Shown here piece after piece: positions 43,732 through 51,973 of a stretch of 64,000 bases of DNA (position 1 is its first letter; each line of letters begins with the position of its first letter). The notes under the pieces are model-generated. The model ran no database searches, was not told the DNA's origin, and worked only from the letters and a program-made list of their open reading frames with translations. The translations under genes were made by a program, and so were the position numbers. The stretch covers positions 248,001-312,000 of the forward strand of contig CAVYAL010000001.1 in assembly GCA_963766505.1 (NCBI GenBank), given 5' to 3'. Origin of the DNA: DATIRA01 sp963766505 (lineage in GTDB: Bacteria > Pseudomonadota > Gammaproteobacteria > Steroidobacterales > Steroidobacteraceae).

Positions 43732-44310
43732 TCAGCGGGCCCGGCGCACGCGCATCGCGACCTTGTTTGGAGCCACCAGCATGTACGAGCCCATCGTCGC
43801 CTTGCGTATCGTGACCTCGTCGCCGGCAGCGATCCGGGCCTTGCTCAGCGTCTCGGCCTGCACCCAGACCTGGCCGTTCTCCAGCGTCACGACCAGTCCA
43901 CCGGTCGGCTGTCGTCCGACCTGGGCGACCGTCCCTGTAATGCTGTCGGGAGAGACGTCCTTCGCACGCTCCGGGTCCTGTGCCCGCTTCTGGGTTTCGC
44001 TGAGCCCGAACTCCGCCACCGGATCGACCAGGATCGGAGCGTCCGGAGCCGCGCTCGCCGTCGTTGGCGCGGGGGCTGGCCGAACGGCAACCGCAGCCGC
44101 GGAGGCCGCGCCGCTCGCCACGGCCGGGGCGCCCGGCGGATCCGGGACAGCAACGCTGCCACGGCCGAAGACCGAGTCGTAGCAGGCGAGGCGCTCGGCA
44201 TCCTCCGCGATTGCCACGCAGTCCCGGGCATCCGCAGCCAGCGAAACGTTTGCGGCGAGCAGCGCCGACGCGATGAACGGGGCCGCGAATAGCTGGAACT
44301 GCACGGTCAT
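43732..44310 (-). CDS. Exported hypothetical protein
   Basis: 192 residues from ATG 44310 (GAGG lies just upstream; the frame opens at 44331). Signal peptide (LFAAPFIASALLAANVSLAADA), then CVAIAEDAERLACYDSVFG, a short Cys-pair motif shared by various small secreted proteins. An Ala/Pro-rich linker (70-115) follows and a beta-rich C-terminal domain: GTVAQVGRQPTGGLVVTLENGQVWVQAETLSKARIAAGDEVTIRKATMGSYML. Likely periplasmic; a role in envelope or secretion is possible but unproven. Upstream partner of the methyltransferase gene. Confidence 0.72.
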   Translation of the reverse strand: MTVQFQLFAAPFIASALLAANVSLAADARDCVAIAEDAERLACYDSVFGRGSVAVPDPPGAPAVASGAASAAAVAVRPAPAPTTASAAPDAPILVDPVAEFGLSETQKRAQDPERAKDVSPDSITGTVAQVGRQPTGGLVVTLENGQVWVQAETLSKARIAAGDEVTIRKATMGSYMLVAPNKVAMRVRRAR

Positions 44311-44409
44311 ACCTCGGGGTCGCTGAAACACGGGTGGGCGTCAATTATGGAGACAGTCGCGCCGAAGCAGAACCTCGGCTTGGGAAAGGGGCCTGCGCGG
44401 GGGCTGCGC

Positions 44410-45453
44410 TCAGCCCTCCGGTATCCGGGTCTGGCACTCGGTACCGCCGCAGCGCCGGATGCCCGGCACGCCGGAAGGTCGGGACTTGAGCAGGAACTCG
44501 CGCCGTGGGTAATCCACGACGAAGCGCTGCAGCGTTCCGAGCAGGTCCATGCCGATCAGCAGCGCCGGCTCCTCGGTGAGGCCCCAGACCTTGAACACGT
44601 GCAGGTCGCCGAACGTGACCACCATGTTCCGAAGCCGCGCCTCTCCGATCCTGACCGTCGGCGTGCGCAGAGAGGTTCCGGTCACCAGGCCGGGGGTCGC
44701 ACCCGCCACCGTGGTGCTGACGATCTCGCTGGGGCGCCGGCTGCGACTCGAGAGCGCATCGTACAGCGCCATGTTGCCGAGACTGCGCTCGGCACCGGTG
44801 TCGATCAGCGCCTTGACCGGGATCCGCCCCACCTTGCCGTCCACGAGCAGCAGCCCGCCGTGCCTGAGCTCGGCCCTGACGAGCAGCGCGCCGTCACGGT
44901 CGCGTCTGCCGGTCGAGCGGCTGATCGATACCCGGTCTCGCGTGAAATCGACCTCGATGCGCGCATGCTGGAGTCCGTCGACGCCGAGTATGCCGTCGGC
45001 CTCGGCGAACACCGCGCTGCCGAGCACGGGTACCGCGAGCTGCTCGAACGCGATCTCGCCGGCCTGGATCTTCTCGACCCACACAGCGGGCAGGTTCGCC
45101 ACGCCGGTGACCCCGTGCACGCCGAGCACGGCCGACTGGGTCGCCGGAAGCGCGAGGGCCTCGACGACGTCCGGCGCCAGCGCGGAGCTGTTGGCCCCGG
45201 TGTCCAGTATGAAACGGAAGGGTCCCCGTCCGTTGATCTTGACCGGTGCGAGTATCCGGCCGGCCCGGTCGGCCGTCGTCGGCACGGCATAGAGCGTCGC
45301 GGGCTGGCGCTCATCAGCTTGTTGCCCGGCACTCTCATCGGAATCCACCGACGCTGCGGCCAGCTCTCCGACCGCGAGAGCGAGCGCCAGCGAAATCAGC
45401 AGCACGGAACGTAATGCTGCCGCGCGTGAGGTATGGGCTCGATCAGCGGACAT
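44410..45453 (-). CDS. Exported protein with two retropepsin-like aspartic protease domains
   Basis: 347 residues from ATG 45453. Signal peptide (LRSVLLISLALALAVGELAAA). Two aspartyl-protease half-sites appear in one chain: FILDTGANSSALA (Asp84) and ALIDTGAERSLGN (Asp218), each followed by a beta-rich segment with G-x-x-G turns (GILGVDGLQ and LLIGMDLLG). Retropepsins normally dimerise to bring two DTG motifs together; here they are fused in tandem, so the protein could act as a monomer. Periplasmic or cell-surface. The DTGA...GM/VD pattern matches bacterial 'aspartyl protease' families of unknown substrate. It lies 73 bases from the Lrp-type gene. Confidence 0.82.
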   Translation of the reverse strand: MSADRAHTSRAAALRSVLLISLALALAVGELAAASVDSDESAGQQADERQPATLYAVPTTADRAGRILAPVKINGRGPFRFILDTGANSSALAPDVVEALALPATQSAVLGVHGVTGVANLPAVWVEKIQAGEIAFEQLAVPVLGSAVFAEADGILGVDGLQHARIEVDFTRDRVSISRSTGRRDRDGALLVRAELRHGGLLLVDGKVGRIPVKALIDTGAERSLGNMALYDALSSRSRRPSEIVSTTVAGATPGLVTGTSLRTPTVRIGEARLRNMVVTFGDLHVFKVWGLTEEPALLIGMDLLGTLQRFVVDYPRREFLLKSRPSGVPGIRRCGGTECQTRIPEG

Positions 45454-45526
45454 GTACTTACGACACGCTTGCGTGTCGCGAGGTTCCTGCTCCGACAGAT
45501 TCTGCCGGTCCGCTCCCGCCAGCACG

Positions 45527-45991
45527 TCAGTCTCTGATCGGCAGCTCGGTGCTCTTGCGGACCGTGCGCAACGCAAAGCTCGACTGCACGCGCGCCACGC
45601 CCGGCAACCGCGTCAGCTGCTGGCTGTGCAGGCGCTCGAAATCGCTGGGGTCGGACACCACGACGCGCAGCAGGTAATCCTGCTGCCCGGTCATCAGGTA
45701 GCACTCCATCACCTCGGGCACGCGCTTGACCGCCGCCTCGAAGGCGGCGAGATCCGTCTGCTCCTGGCGATTCAGCGTGATGCTGACGAACACGTTGCCC
45801 GGCAGTCCGACCTTGGACTGGTTGACCATCGCGGCGTAGCGATCGACGACCCCGGCCTCCTCCAGCGCACGGATTCGACGCAGGCAGGCCGACTCGCTCA
45901 GGTGCACACGCTCGGCCAGCTCCCGGTTGCTGAGCCGGCCGTCGCGCTGCAGCTCGGCCAGTATGGTCCGGTCAGTCCTGTCGAGCTTCAT
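45527..45991 (-). CDS. Lrp/AsnC family transcriptional regulator
   Basis: 154 residues from ATG 45991, start MKLDRTDRTILAELQRDGRLSNRELAERVHLSESACLRRIRALEEAGVV: the Lrp helix-turn-helix. The C-terminal RAM ligand domain carries VMECYLMTGQQDYLLRVVVSD. It is divergent from the alanine dehydrogenase gene over 139 bases, the classic arrangement in which an Lrp-type protein senses alanine and activates ald (AldR-like). Regulation of ald by it is a strong inference from position. Confidence 0.92.
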   Translation of the reverse strand: MKLDRTDRTILAELQRDGRLSNRELAERVHLSESACLRRIRALEEAGVVDRYAAMVNQSKVGLPGNVFVSITLNRQEQTDLAAFEAAVKRVPEVMECYLMTGQQDYLLRVVVSDPSDFERLHSQQLTRLPGVARVQSSFALRTVRKSTELPIRD

Positions 45992-46130
45992 CGAAGATAC
46001 CTGCGCCAAGACGAGCGATATTCGCATTTTATTGCGCATCAGGCTCGCCGCACGACTCTTTTCGCAAGGATCCCGTTGCGGGGATCGTTAAGCTGTTCGG
46101 CAAACAGGCGCCAGCCTCAGGGGAGCAATC

Positions 46131-47246
46131 ATGCGCATCGGCGTACCGAAGGAAATCAAGGTCCACGAATACCGCGTCGGGCTCGTGCCCGCCTCCGTCC
46201 GCGAACTGACCGAGCACGGTCACGAGGTGCTGGTGCAGTCCGGCGCCGCCTCGGGCATCGGCTTCGACGACGGCGACTACGAGCGGGTCGGAGCGAAGAT
46301 CCTGCCCACGGCCGAAGCCGTCTTCGCGGCCAGCGAGATGATCGTCAAGGTCAAGGAGCCGCAGCCCCAGGAGTGCGCGATGCTCCGCGAGGGCCAGTTG
46401 CTGTTCACCTACCTGCATCTCGCTGCGGACAAGGCCCAGACCGAGGCGCTCTGCCGGTCCGGGGCAACCTGCATCGCCTACGAGACCGTCACAGCCGACG
46501 ACCGCTCGCTGCCGCTGCTGACGCCGATGAGCGAGGTCGCGGGACGCATGTCCGTGCAGGTCGGGGCCTCCTGCCTGCAGAAGGCGAACGGCGGCCGGGG
46601 CATCCTGCTCGGGGGAGTGCCGGGAGTGGCTCCCGCGAAGGTCGTGGTCCTCGGCGGCGGTGTCGCCGGCACCAACGCCGTGGAGATGGCAGTGGGCCTG
46701 CGCGCCGACGTGATCGTCGTGGACCGTTCCGTGAAACGCCTGCGCGAGCTGGCCACGGTGTTCGGGCCGTCGCTGCGGACAGAGTACTCGACGCAGGAGC
46801 ATATCGACGCGCTGGTGCACGATGCAGACCTCGTGATCGGCGCGGTGCTGATCGCAGGCGCCGCGGCGCCGAAGCTCGTCACCCGCGACATGGTGCGGCG
46901 CATGCAGCCTGGTTCGGTACTGGTCGACATCTCGATCGACCAGGGCGGATGCTTCGAGACCAGCCGCCCGACGACGCATGCCGAACCCACCTATGTCGTG
47001 GACGACGTGATTCACTACTGCGTGACGAACATGCCGGGAGCCGTGCCGCGCACTTCCACCTTCGCGCTCAACAACGCCACGCTGCCCTTCGCGCTGCGCC
47101 TGGCGAACCAGGGCTGGAAGGGTGCGCTCAGGGCCGATGCGCATCTCGCCAACGGTCTCAACGTGCACCAGGGGCACGTCACCAACGAGGCCGTCGCACA
47201 GGACCTGGGCATGGACTACCGGCCGGTCGCCAGTTTCCTGACGTAG
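46131..47246 (+). CDS. ald: Alanine dehydrogenase
   Basis: 371 residues. NAD-dependent oxidative deamination of L-alanine to pyruvate and ammonia. Starts MRIGVPKEIKVHEYRVGLVPASVREL (typical), with the catalytic Lys/His region YLHLAADKAQTEALC, the Rossmann motif VVVLGGGVAGTNAVEMA and VDISIDQGGCFETSRPTTHAEPTY. Cytosolic hexamer in known cases. Preceded by a GGGGAG site and transcribed away from the Lrp-type regulator. A 7-base hairpin follows the stop (47260-47279). Confidence 0.95.
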   Translation: MRIGVPKEIKVHEYRVGLVPASVRELTEHGHEVLVQSGAASGIGFDDGDYERVGAKILPTAEAVFAASEMIVKVKEPQPQECAMLREGQLLFTYLHLAADKAQTEALCRSGATCIAYETVTADDRSLPLLTPMSEVAGRMSVQVGASCLQKANGGRGILLGGVPGVAPAKVVVLGGGVAGTNAVEMAVGLRADVIVVDRSVKRLRELATVFGPSLRTEYSTQEHIDALVHDADLVIGAVLIAGAAAPKLVTRDMVRRMQPGSVLVDISIDQGGCFETSRPTTHAEPTYVVDDVIHYCVTNMPGAVPRTSTFALNNATLPFALRLANQGWKGALRADAHLANGLNVHQGHVTNEAVAQDLGMDYRPVASFLT

Positions 47247-47259
47247 CGCTGCGGACGGC

Positions 47260-47279
47260 AAGCCGGCCCGTCCCGGCTT
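47260..47279 (+). terminator. Hairpin after ald
   Basis: AAGCCGG-cccgtc-CCGGCTT, a 7-base stem with short loop, 13 bases past the ald stop. No strong T-run. May partly end ald transcription before the SDR gene. Confidence 0.4.
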
Positions 47280-47328
47280 ACGCTGGCTTCGGCTAGGATC
47301 CGGCGCGGGCAGGCGTTAACCTGCGCGC

Positions 47329-48156
47329 ATGAAGATCCCGAAACTGCGTTTCGACGGAAAGACGGTGCTCGTGACGGGCGCCTCGAGCGGCATCGGACGC
47401 GAGAGCGCGCTCGCGTTCGCGGCCAGCGGAGCTGACCTGGTGCTGGTCGCAAGGCGAGCGGCGGAGCTCAACCGGGTCGCAGCCGCGGCCCGCCGCAACG
47501 GCGCGAGCACACTGGCCGTTCCCACCGACGTCACGAAGCTGCCGGAAGTCAGGAGCTGCTTCCGCAAGGCCGTGGCCCGCTTCGGCCGCGTGGACATCGT
47601 GCTGAACAACGCCGGCGTGATGATCCCGGCGAAGGTCGTGGACCTGAAACGGGCGGACCTGCAGCAGATGCTGAACGTGAATCTGTTCGGCGCACTGTAC
47701 ATGATGCAGGAGGCGGTTCACCTGATGCGGCAGCAGGGCCAGGGGCACGTCGTCAACGTGGCCTCGCTCGCAGGCCGGCGCGGGATCACGCCACTCGGCG
47801 GCTACTGCGCCAGCAAGTTCGCGCTGATCGGCCTCACCGAGGCGTTGCGCATGGAACTCGCAGGCGAGGACATACACCTCTCGCTGGTGCTGCCCGGCGT
47901 CGTGGACACGCCGATGGCCTCGAAGGCGCAGCAGGACCCGGCCAGCGCGGGCTTCTGGCCCGAGCAACTGAACATGCCGCCGGCCTGGGTGGTCGCGGCC
48001 ATCTTCGCGGCGATTCGCCTGCGGCTCACCGAGGTGGCCGTTCCGCCGGGCGCCGCACTGGTGGAAAAGCTCGCGGCGCTGGCGCCGGGCACCGCGGACT
48101 CGCTGATGCGTCTCGCCACGAATGCGGCGCAGCGCGTCGTACGCCCGCGTCGCTGA
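47329..48156 (+). CDS. Short-chain dehydrogenase/reductase
   Basis: 275 residues. Classical SDR: cofactor motif TGASSGIG (near 18-25), NNAGV (near 96), YCASK active site (Tyr near 158, Lys near 162) and catalytic Ser in NVASLAG. NADP preference is suggested by RRAAELN after beta-2. Substrate unknown; a C-terminal stretch (AWVVAAIFAAIRLRLTEVAVPPGAALVEKLAAL) is hydrophobic enough to contact the membrane, as in lipid-acting SDRs. It precedes an enoyl-CoA hydratase gene by 60 bases. Confidence 0.88.
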   Translation: MKIPKLRFDGKTVLVTGASSGIGRESALAFAASGADLVLVARRAAELNRVAAAARRNGASTLAVPTDVTKLPEVRSCFRKAVARFGRVDIVLNNAGVMIPAKVVDLKRADLQQMLNVNLFGALYMMQEAVHLMRQQGQGHVVNVASLAGRRGITPLGGYCASKFALIGLTEALRMELAGEDIHLSLVLPGVVDTPMASKAQQDPASAGFWPEQLNMPPAWVVAAIFAAIRLRLTEVAVPPGAALVEKLAALAPGTADSLMRLATNAAQRVVRPRR

Positions 48157-48216
48157 GGCGCAGTCCGCCTGGCGCGATGCCCCGCTGAAAATCGATCAAT
48201 GCTCCCGGAGTCGTCC

Positions 48217-49047
48217 ATGAACCTTGCCAATCTATCGATCGAACGCGACGGCGGCGTCGCCACGCTCTGGCTCGACCGCCCCGAGAAACTCAACGCCCTC
48301 GACCGCGGGCTCTGGCACTCGATCCCGCAGGCCGTCGCGAGCCTCGACCAGGACGACGACGTGCGTGTCATCGTGCTGGCGGGCAGGGGCAAGGGCTTCT
48401 GCGGCGGCATCGACCTGATGGATCATGCGCCCGCACTGGCAGGCGGAGGCTCGCTCTCCGGCCGGGGCGAGTCCGCGGTCGGCAAGCGGCGCGCGATGTA
48501 CGAGGACATCCGCGCCTACCAGCAGACCGCGAGCTGCTTCGCGAACACGAACAAGCCGGTGATCGCCGCGGTGCACGGGGCCTGCATCGGTGGCGGCATG
48601 GACCTGATCACGGCCTGCGACGTGCGCCTCGCCGCCGCGAACGCGGTGTTCTCGGTGCGGGAAACGAAGATCGCGATCGTCGCCGACATCGGCTCGCTGC
48701 AGAGGCTCCCGCCGCTCGTCGGCGAGGGCATCGCGCGGGAACTGATCTTCACCGGCAAGGACATCGACGCGAACCGCGCGCTGCAGATCGGGCTCGTAAA
48801 CGCAGTGCTGCCGGACGAGGCGGCGCTGTTCGCAGCCGCGGCGGCGATGGCAGAGGAAATCGCGGCCAATTCGCCGCTGGTCGTGCAGGGTGCCAAGCAC
48901 GTGCTGGGCTTCAGCCGGCGGCGGGCGACGGACACCGACCTCGATTACGTCGCGTTGTGGAACGCCGCGTTCCTGCACTCGGAGGATCTCGGCGAGGCGA
49001 TGCAGGCGATGATGCAGAGGCGCAAGCCGAATTACCGGGGACAGTGA
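48217..49047 (+). CDS. Enoyl-CoA hydratase/isomerase family, dienoyl-CoA isomerase-like
   Basis: 276 residues from ATG 48217, which has CCGGAG six bases upstream. Crotonase fold with oxyanion loops GKGFCGGIDLMD and AVHGACIGGGMDLITACDVRLAA. The segment ETKIAIVADIGSLQRLPPLVG carries an acidic residue at the position typical of delta-3,5-delta-2,4-dienoyl-CoA isomerases rather than plain hydratases. It probably takes part in degradation of unsaturated fatty acids, in line with fadD facing it at 49185. Exact reaction not proven. Confidence 0.88.
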   Translation: MNLANLSIERDGGVATLWLDRPEKLNALDRGLWHSIPQAVASLDQDDDVRVIVLAGRGKGFCGGIDLMDHAPALAGGGSLSGRGESAVGKRRAMYEDIRAYQQTASCFANTNKPVIAAVHGACIGGGMDLITACDVRLAAANAVFSVRETKIAIVADIGSLQRLPPLVGEGIARELIFTGKDIDANRALQIGLVNAVLPDEAALFAAAAAMAEEIAANSPLVVQGAKHVLGFSRRRATDTDLDYVALWNAAFLHSEDLGEAMQAMMQRRKPNYRGQ

Positions 49048-49077
49048 TCGATCGGCTCGCCGCGGCAGCGGCAGGCC

Positions 49078-49164
49078 CTGCCAGCCGTGCAGAGGCTCCC
49101 GGGCGGGCGCAGCGGGGCCGTCGCGCGCCATGGACGGCGCGCGCGGAGTCTCCACGGCTGGCAG
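49078..49164. terminator. Large nested hairpin between convergent genes
   Basis: Perfect 12-base arms CTGCCAGCCGTG (49078-49089) and CACGGCTGGCAG (49153-49164); the stem continues inward as GAGGCTCC / GGAGTCTC after a two-base bulge, and an inner hairpin CGCGCGCC / GGCGCGCG occupies the top. It fills most of the 137-base gap between the enoyl-CoA hydratase and fadD genes. Most simply a bidirectional terminator; a REP-like mobile repeat or structured RNA is possible. Confidence 0.6.
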
Positions 49165-49184
49165 CATAATGCCGCCGACAGTCG

Positions 49185-50891
49185 CTAGGCGCTCCTGGCC
49201 TGCTCCGCGGGCTTCTCGTCGCGCAGCTCGCGCCGCAGTATCTTGCCGACGTTGCTCTTCGGCAGCTCGTCCCGGAACTCGATGTACTTCGGTTTCTTGT
49301 AGCCGGTCAGGTGCTCCTTGCACCAGGCGGAGAGCTGCGCCGCGTCGAGCGCCGGGTCCTTGCGCACGACGAACACCTTGACCGCCTCGCCGGACTTCTC
49401 GTCGGGCACGCCGATCGCCGCGCATTCGACCACGCCCGGGTGCATCGCGATCACGCCCTCGACCTCGTTCGGGTACACGTTGAAACCGGAGACGATGATC
49501 ATGTCCTTCTTGCGGTCCACGATCCGGATGTAGCCGTTCTCGTCCATGATGCCGACGTCGCCCGACTTGAAGAATCCGTCCGGGGTCATCACCTTCGCGG
49601 TTTCCTCGGGGCGCTGCCAGTAGCCGGCCATCACCTGCGGACCGCGGATCGCGATCTCGCCGGGCTGGCCGGTCGGCACCGGCTGCCCCGCGTCGTCGAG
49701 GATCGCGATCTCGGTACTCGATACCGGGATGCCGATCGTTCCGGTGTACTCACGCGCGGTGATCGGATTGCAGGTCGCTATCGGCGAGGTCTCGGAGAGG
49801 CCATAGCCCTCGATGATCGGTATGCCGGTGATCTTCAGCCATTTCTCCGCGACCGCCTGCTGCACGGCCATGCCGCCGCCGTTCGCGATGCGCAGGCTCG
49901 AGAAATCGAGCTTGCGGAATTCCTCGTTCTCGGCCAGCGCGTTGTAGAGCGTATTGACGCCCGGGAGTACGTGGAACTTGAACTTCGAGATTTCCTTGAT
50001 CAAGCCCGGCAGGTCGCGGGGGTTCGGGATCAGCACGTTCAGGCTGCCGAGCCGCAGCCCGCCGAGCAGGTTCACGGTCAGCGCGAACACGTGGTAGAGC
50101 GGCAGCGCGCAGACGTACACGAGCTGCTCCGGCACCGGGCCGCGGCTCGTGTCCTTCAGCGCCGGCTGCACCCAGGCATCGAGCTGCAGCACGTTGGCGA
50201 CCAGGTTGCGGTGCGTGAGTGTCGCGCCCTTCGAGACTCCGGTCGTGCCGCCGGTGTACTGCAGGAAGGCGATGTCGTCGGCACCGAGCTTCACTTTCTG
50301 CAGCTGCTGGCGCGCGCCCTCGTCCAGCACGTCATTGAAGCGCAGCGAGCCCGGCAGCGTGTACGCCGGCACCATCTTCTTGATGCGCCGGACCGCGAAG
50401 TTGACGATCACGCCCTTCGGAAAGCCGAGCAGGTCGCCCATCGAGGCCACGACGACGTGCTTGATCTGCGTCCGGGCGACGACCTGCTGCAGCGTCGCCG
50501 CAAAGTTCTCCAGGATGACGATCACCTCGGCGCCCGAGTCCTTGAGCTGGTGCTCGAGCTCCCGCGGCGTGTAGAGCGGGTTCACGTTCACGACCACGCA
50601 GCCGGCCCGCAGCACGCCGGCCACGGCCACCGGGTACTGGATGACGTTCGGCATCATGATCGCGACGCGGGCGCCGGGCCTGATGCCGCGCGACTGCAGC
50701 CATGCGCCGAACGCGGCCGAGAGCCGGTCGAGTTCGCCGAACGTAGTGAAGCGATCCATGAACGCGTACGCGTTGCGGGTCGCGTAGGTCTGGAAGGCCT
50801 CTTCCATCAGGTCCACCAGCGAGGCGTACTGCTTGACGTCCACCTCCGCGGGCACGCCTTCGGGATAGTTCTTCAGCCAGAGCTTTTCCAT
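49185..50891 (-). CDS. fadD: Long-chain fatty-acid-CoA ligase
   Basis: 568 residues from ATG 50891, with GGAGGGGGAG just upstream. Activates fatty acids to acyl-CoA in an ATP-dependent, two-step reaction at the inner face of the membrane. AMP-binding motif LQYTGGTTGVSKGATLTHRNL, GYGLSETSP, and the hinge/C-domain GFFKSGDVGIMDENGYIRIVDRKKDMIIVSGFNVYPNEVE, ending in the catalytic Lys region (LPKSNVGKILRREL). The last two lines are diagnostic of FadD. Neighbouring crotonases fit a beta-oxidation setting. Confidence 0.94.
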   Translation of the reverse strand: MEKLWLKNYPEGVPAEVDVKQYASLVDLMEEAFQTYATRNAYAFMDRFTTFGELDRLSAAFGAWLQSRGIRPGARVAIMMPNVIQYPVAVAGVLRAGCVVVNVNPLYTPRELEHQLKDSGAEVIVILENFAATLQQVVARTQIKHVVVASMGDLLGFPKGVIVNFAVRRIKKMVPAYTLPGSLRFNDVLDEGARQQLQKVKLGADDIAFLQYTGGTTGVSKGATLTHRNLVANVLQLDAWVQPALKDTSRGPVPEQLVYVCALPLYHVFALTVNLLGGLRLGSLNVLIPNPRDLPGLIKEISKFKFHVLPGVNTLYNALAENEEFRKLDFSSLRIANGGGMAVQQAVAEKWLKITGIPIIEGYGLSETSPIATCNPITAREYTGTIGIPVSSTEIAILDDAGQPVPTGQPGEIAIRGPQVMAGYWQRPEETAKVMTPDGFFKSGDVGIMDENGYIRIVDRKKDMIIVSGFNVYPNEVEGVIAMHPGVVECAAIGVPDEKSGEAVKVFVVRKDPALDAAQLSAWCKEHLTGYKKPKYIEFRDELPKSNVGKILRRELRDEKPAEQARSA

Positions 50892-50946
50892 CGTCTCCCC
50901 CTCCTCGATCCGTAGGCGGTATGTTGGCAGCGGCGACCGACCGGGC

Positions 50947-51879
50947 TCAATCCGTGTTTTGTGAGGCCCGCTCGCGCACCGGGATCGGCACGTTGCAGAG
51001 TCCCACGTGGCCGGCCGGCACCTTGAACCAGCTCTCCCGGCGGTTGCGGCGCGATTCCAGCAGGCTCGTGAACGTCCCGGTATCCGTGCGCAGCAGCTCG
51101 AGATTGCTGCGCTGCCCGGCCGGCACGTCGGCCGCGAGCCGGATGCTGCGGACCGGCACATAGCGGGCCGGATCCTCGTAGAAGCCGAGCGGACCGCTGC
51201 CACGGGGCAGCACGGACAGGTGCTCCATGCCCTGGATGACCCGCCCGACCAGCGTGATGTTCCGGTCGAGATGACGCGGCTCGTGCCCGGTCACGACGTA
51301 CAGCGCCGCCCCGCTCCCGCTGTCCACGGTCTCGCCGCGGCCGGCACCGACCATTCCATAGCAGTGCGCGAGCCAGCTCTGCCCCGCCGCCGGGTCCCGC
51401 CCCACCGGAAATCCAGACGAAAACCCCACTTCGGGCGCATAGCCGTCCACGTCGGGCAGCCGCGTGAACGGCAGCGCGGGCGTGATCGCAGTCGTGAACT
51501 CGGGCGGCAGCGCCGCCTGCGCGTCGCCGAAACCGCGCTTGCCCTCGGGATCGCCCCACTGCACCACGTAGTTGTCCTGGGACCGCAGGATCGCCAGACC
51601 GTCGAAATAGCCCTGTCGAACGAGAGCTCGGATGTTGGCGACATGCCGGGGCGCGTAGTCCGGCGCCAGCTCGATGACGACGCGGCCTGTATCGAGTTCC
51701 AGGTACAGCGTGTCCTGCGGGTCCGGCACTCGCCAGTCCGCAGGCCCGCTGGCCGCGATGACCTCGCTCATGACCGGAACCGGTCGGGGCGGGGCATCCT
51801 CGGCGGCCGCCGCCGCGCAGGCGAGCAGCATAGGCGGACCGAGCGTCGCGAGATCGAGGAATTTTCTCGGGCTGCGCAT
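50947..51879 (-). CDS. Exported cyclophilin-type peptidyl-prolyl isomerase
   Basis: 310 residues from ATG 51879. Signal-like N-terminus (FLDLATLGPPMLLACAAAAAED), so periplasmic. Cyclophilin core: DTGRVVIELAPDYAPRHVANIRALVRQGYFDGLAILRSQDNYVVQWGDPEG, then a loop-rich insertion and TLVGRVIQGMEHLSVLPRGSG. It departs from canonical PpiA (longer, with extra C-terminal strands), and the usual catalytic Arg-Phe-x-Phe-Gln is not clearly kept (YFDGLAILRSQDNYVVQWG), so the isomerase activity may be weak. Probable folding helper for exported proteins. Confidence 0.8.
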   Translation of the reverse strand: MRSPRKFLDLATLGPPMLLACAAAAAEDAPPRPVPVMSEVIAASGPADWRVPDPQDTLYLELDTGRVVIELAPDYAPRHVANIRALVRQGYFDGLAILRSQDNYVVQWGDPEGKRGFGDAQAALPPEFTTAITPALPFTRLPDVDGYAPEVGFSSGFPVGRDPAAGQSWLAHCYGMVGAGRGETVDSGSGAALYVVTGHEPRHLDRNITLVGRVIQGMEHLSVLPRGSGPLGFYEDPARYVPVRSIRLAADVPAGQRSNLELLRTDTGTFTSLLESRRNRRESWFKVPAGHVGLCNVPIPVRERASQNTD

Positions 51880-51973
51880 CCGGGTACGATGCGGCCACTT
51901 TGAAAGTTCCGCAAGCGTCCCTGCGGGTCGGCCGGTTGACGGCCCCACCGCAGCTCTACGGTCCGGCCGGCAT

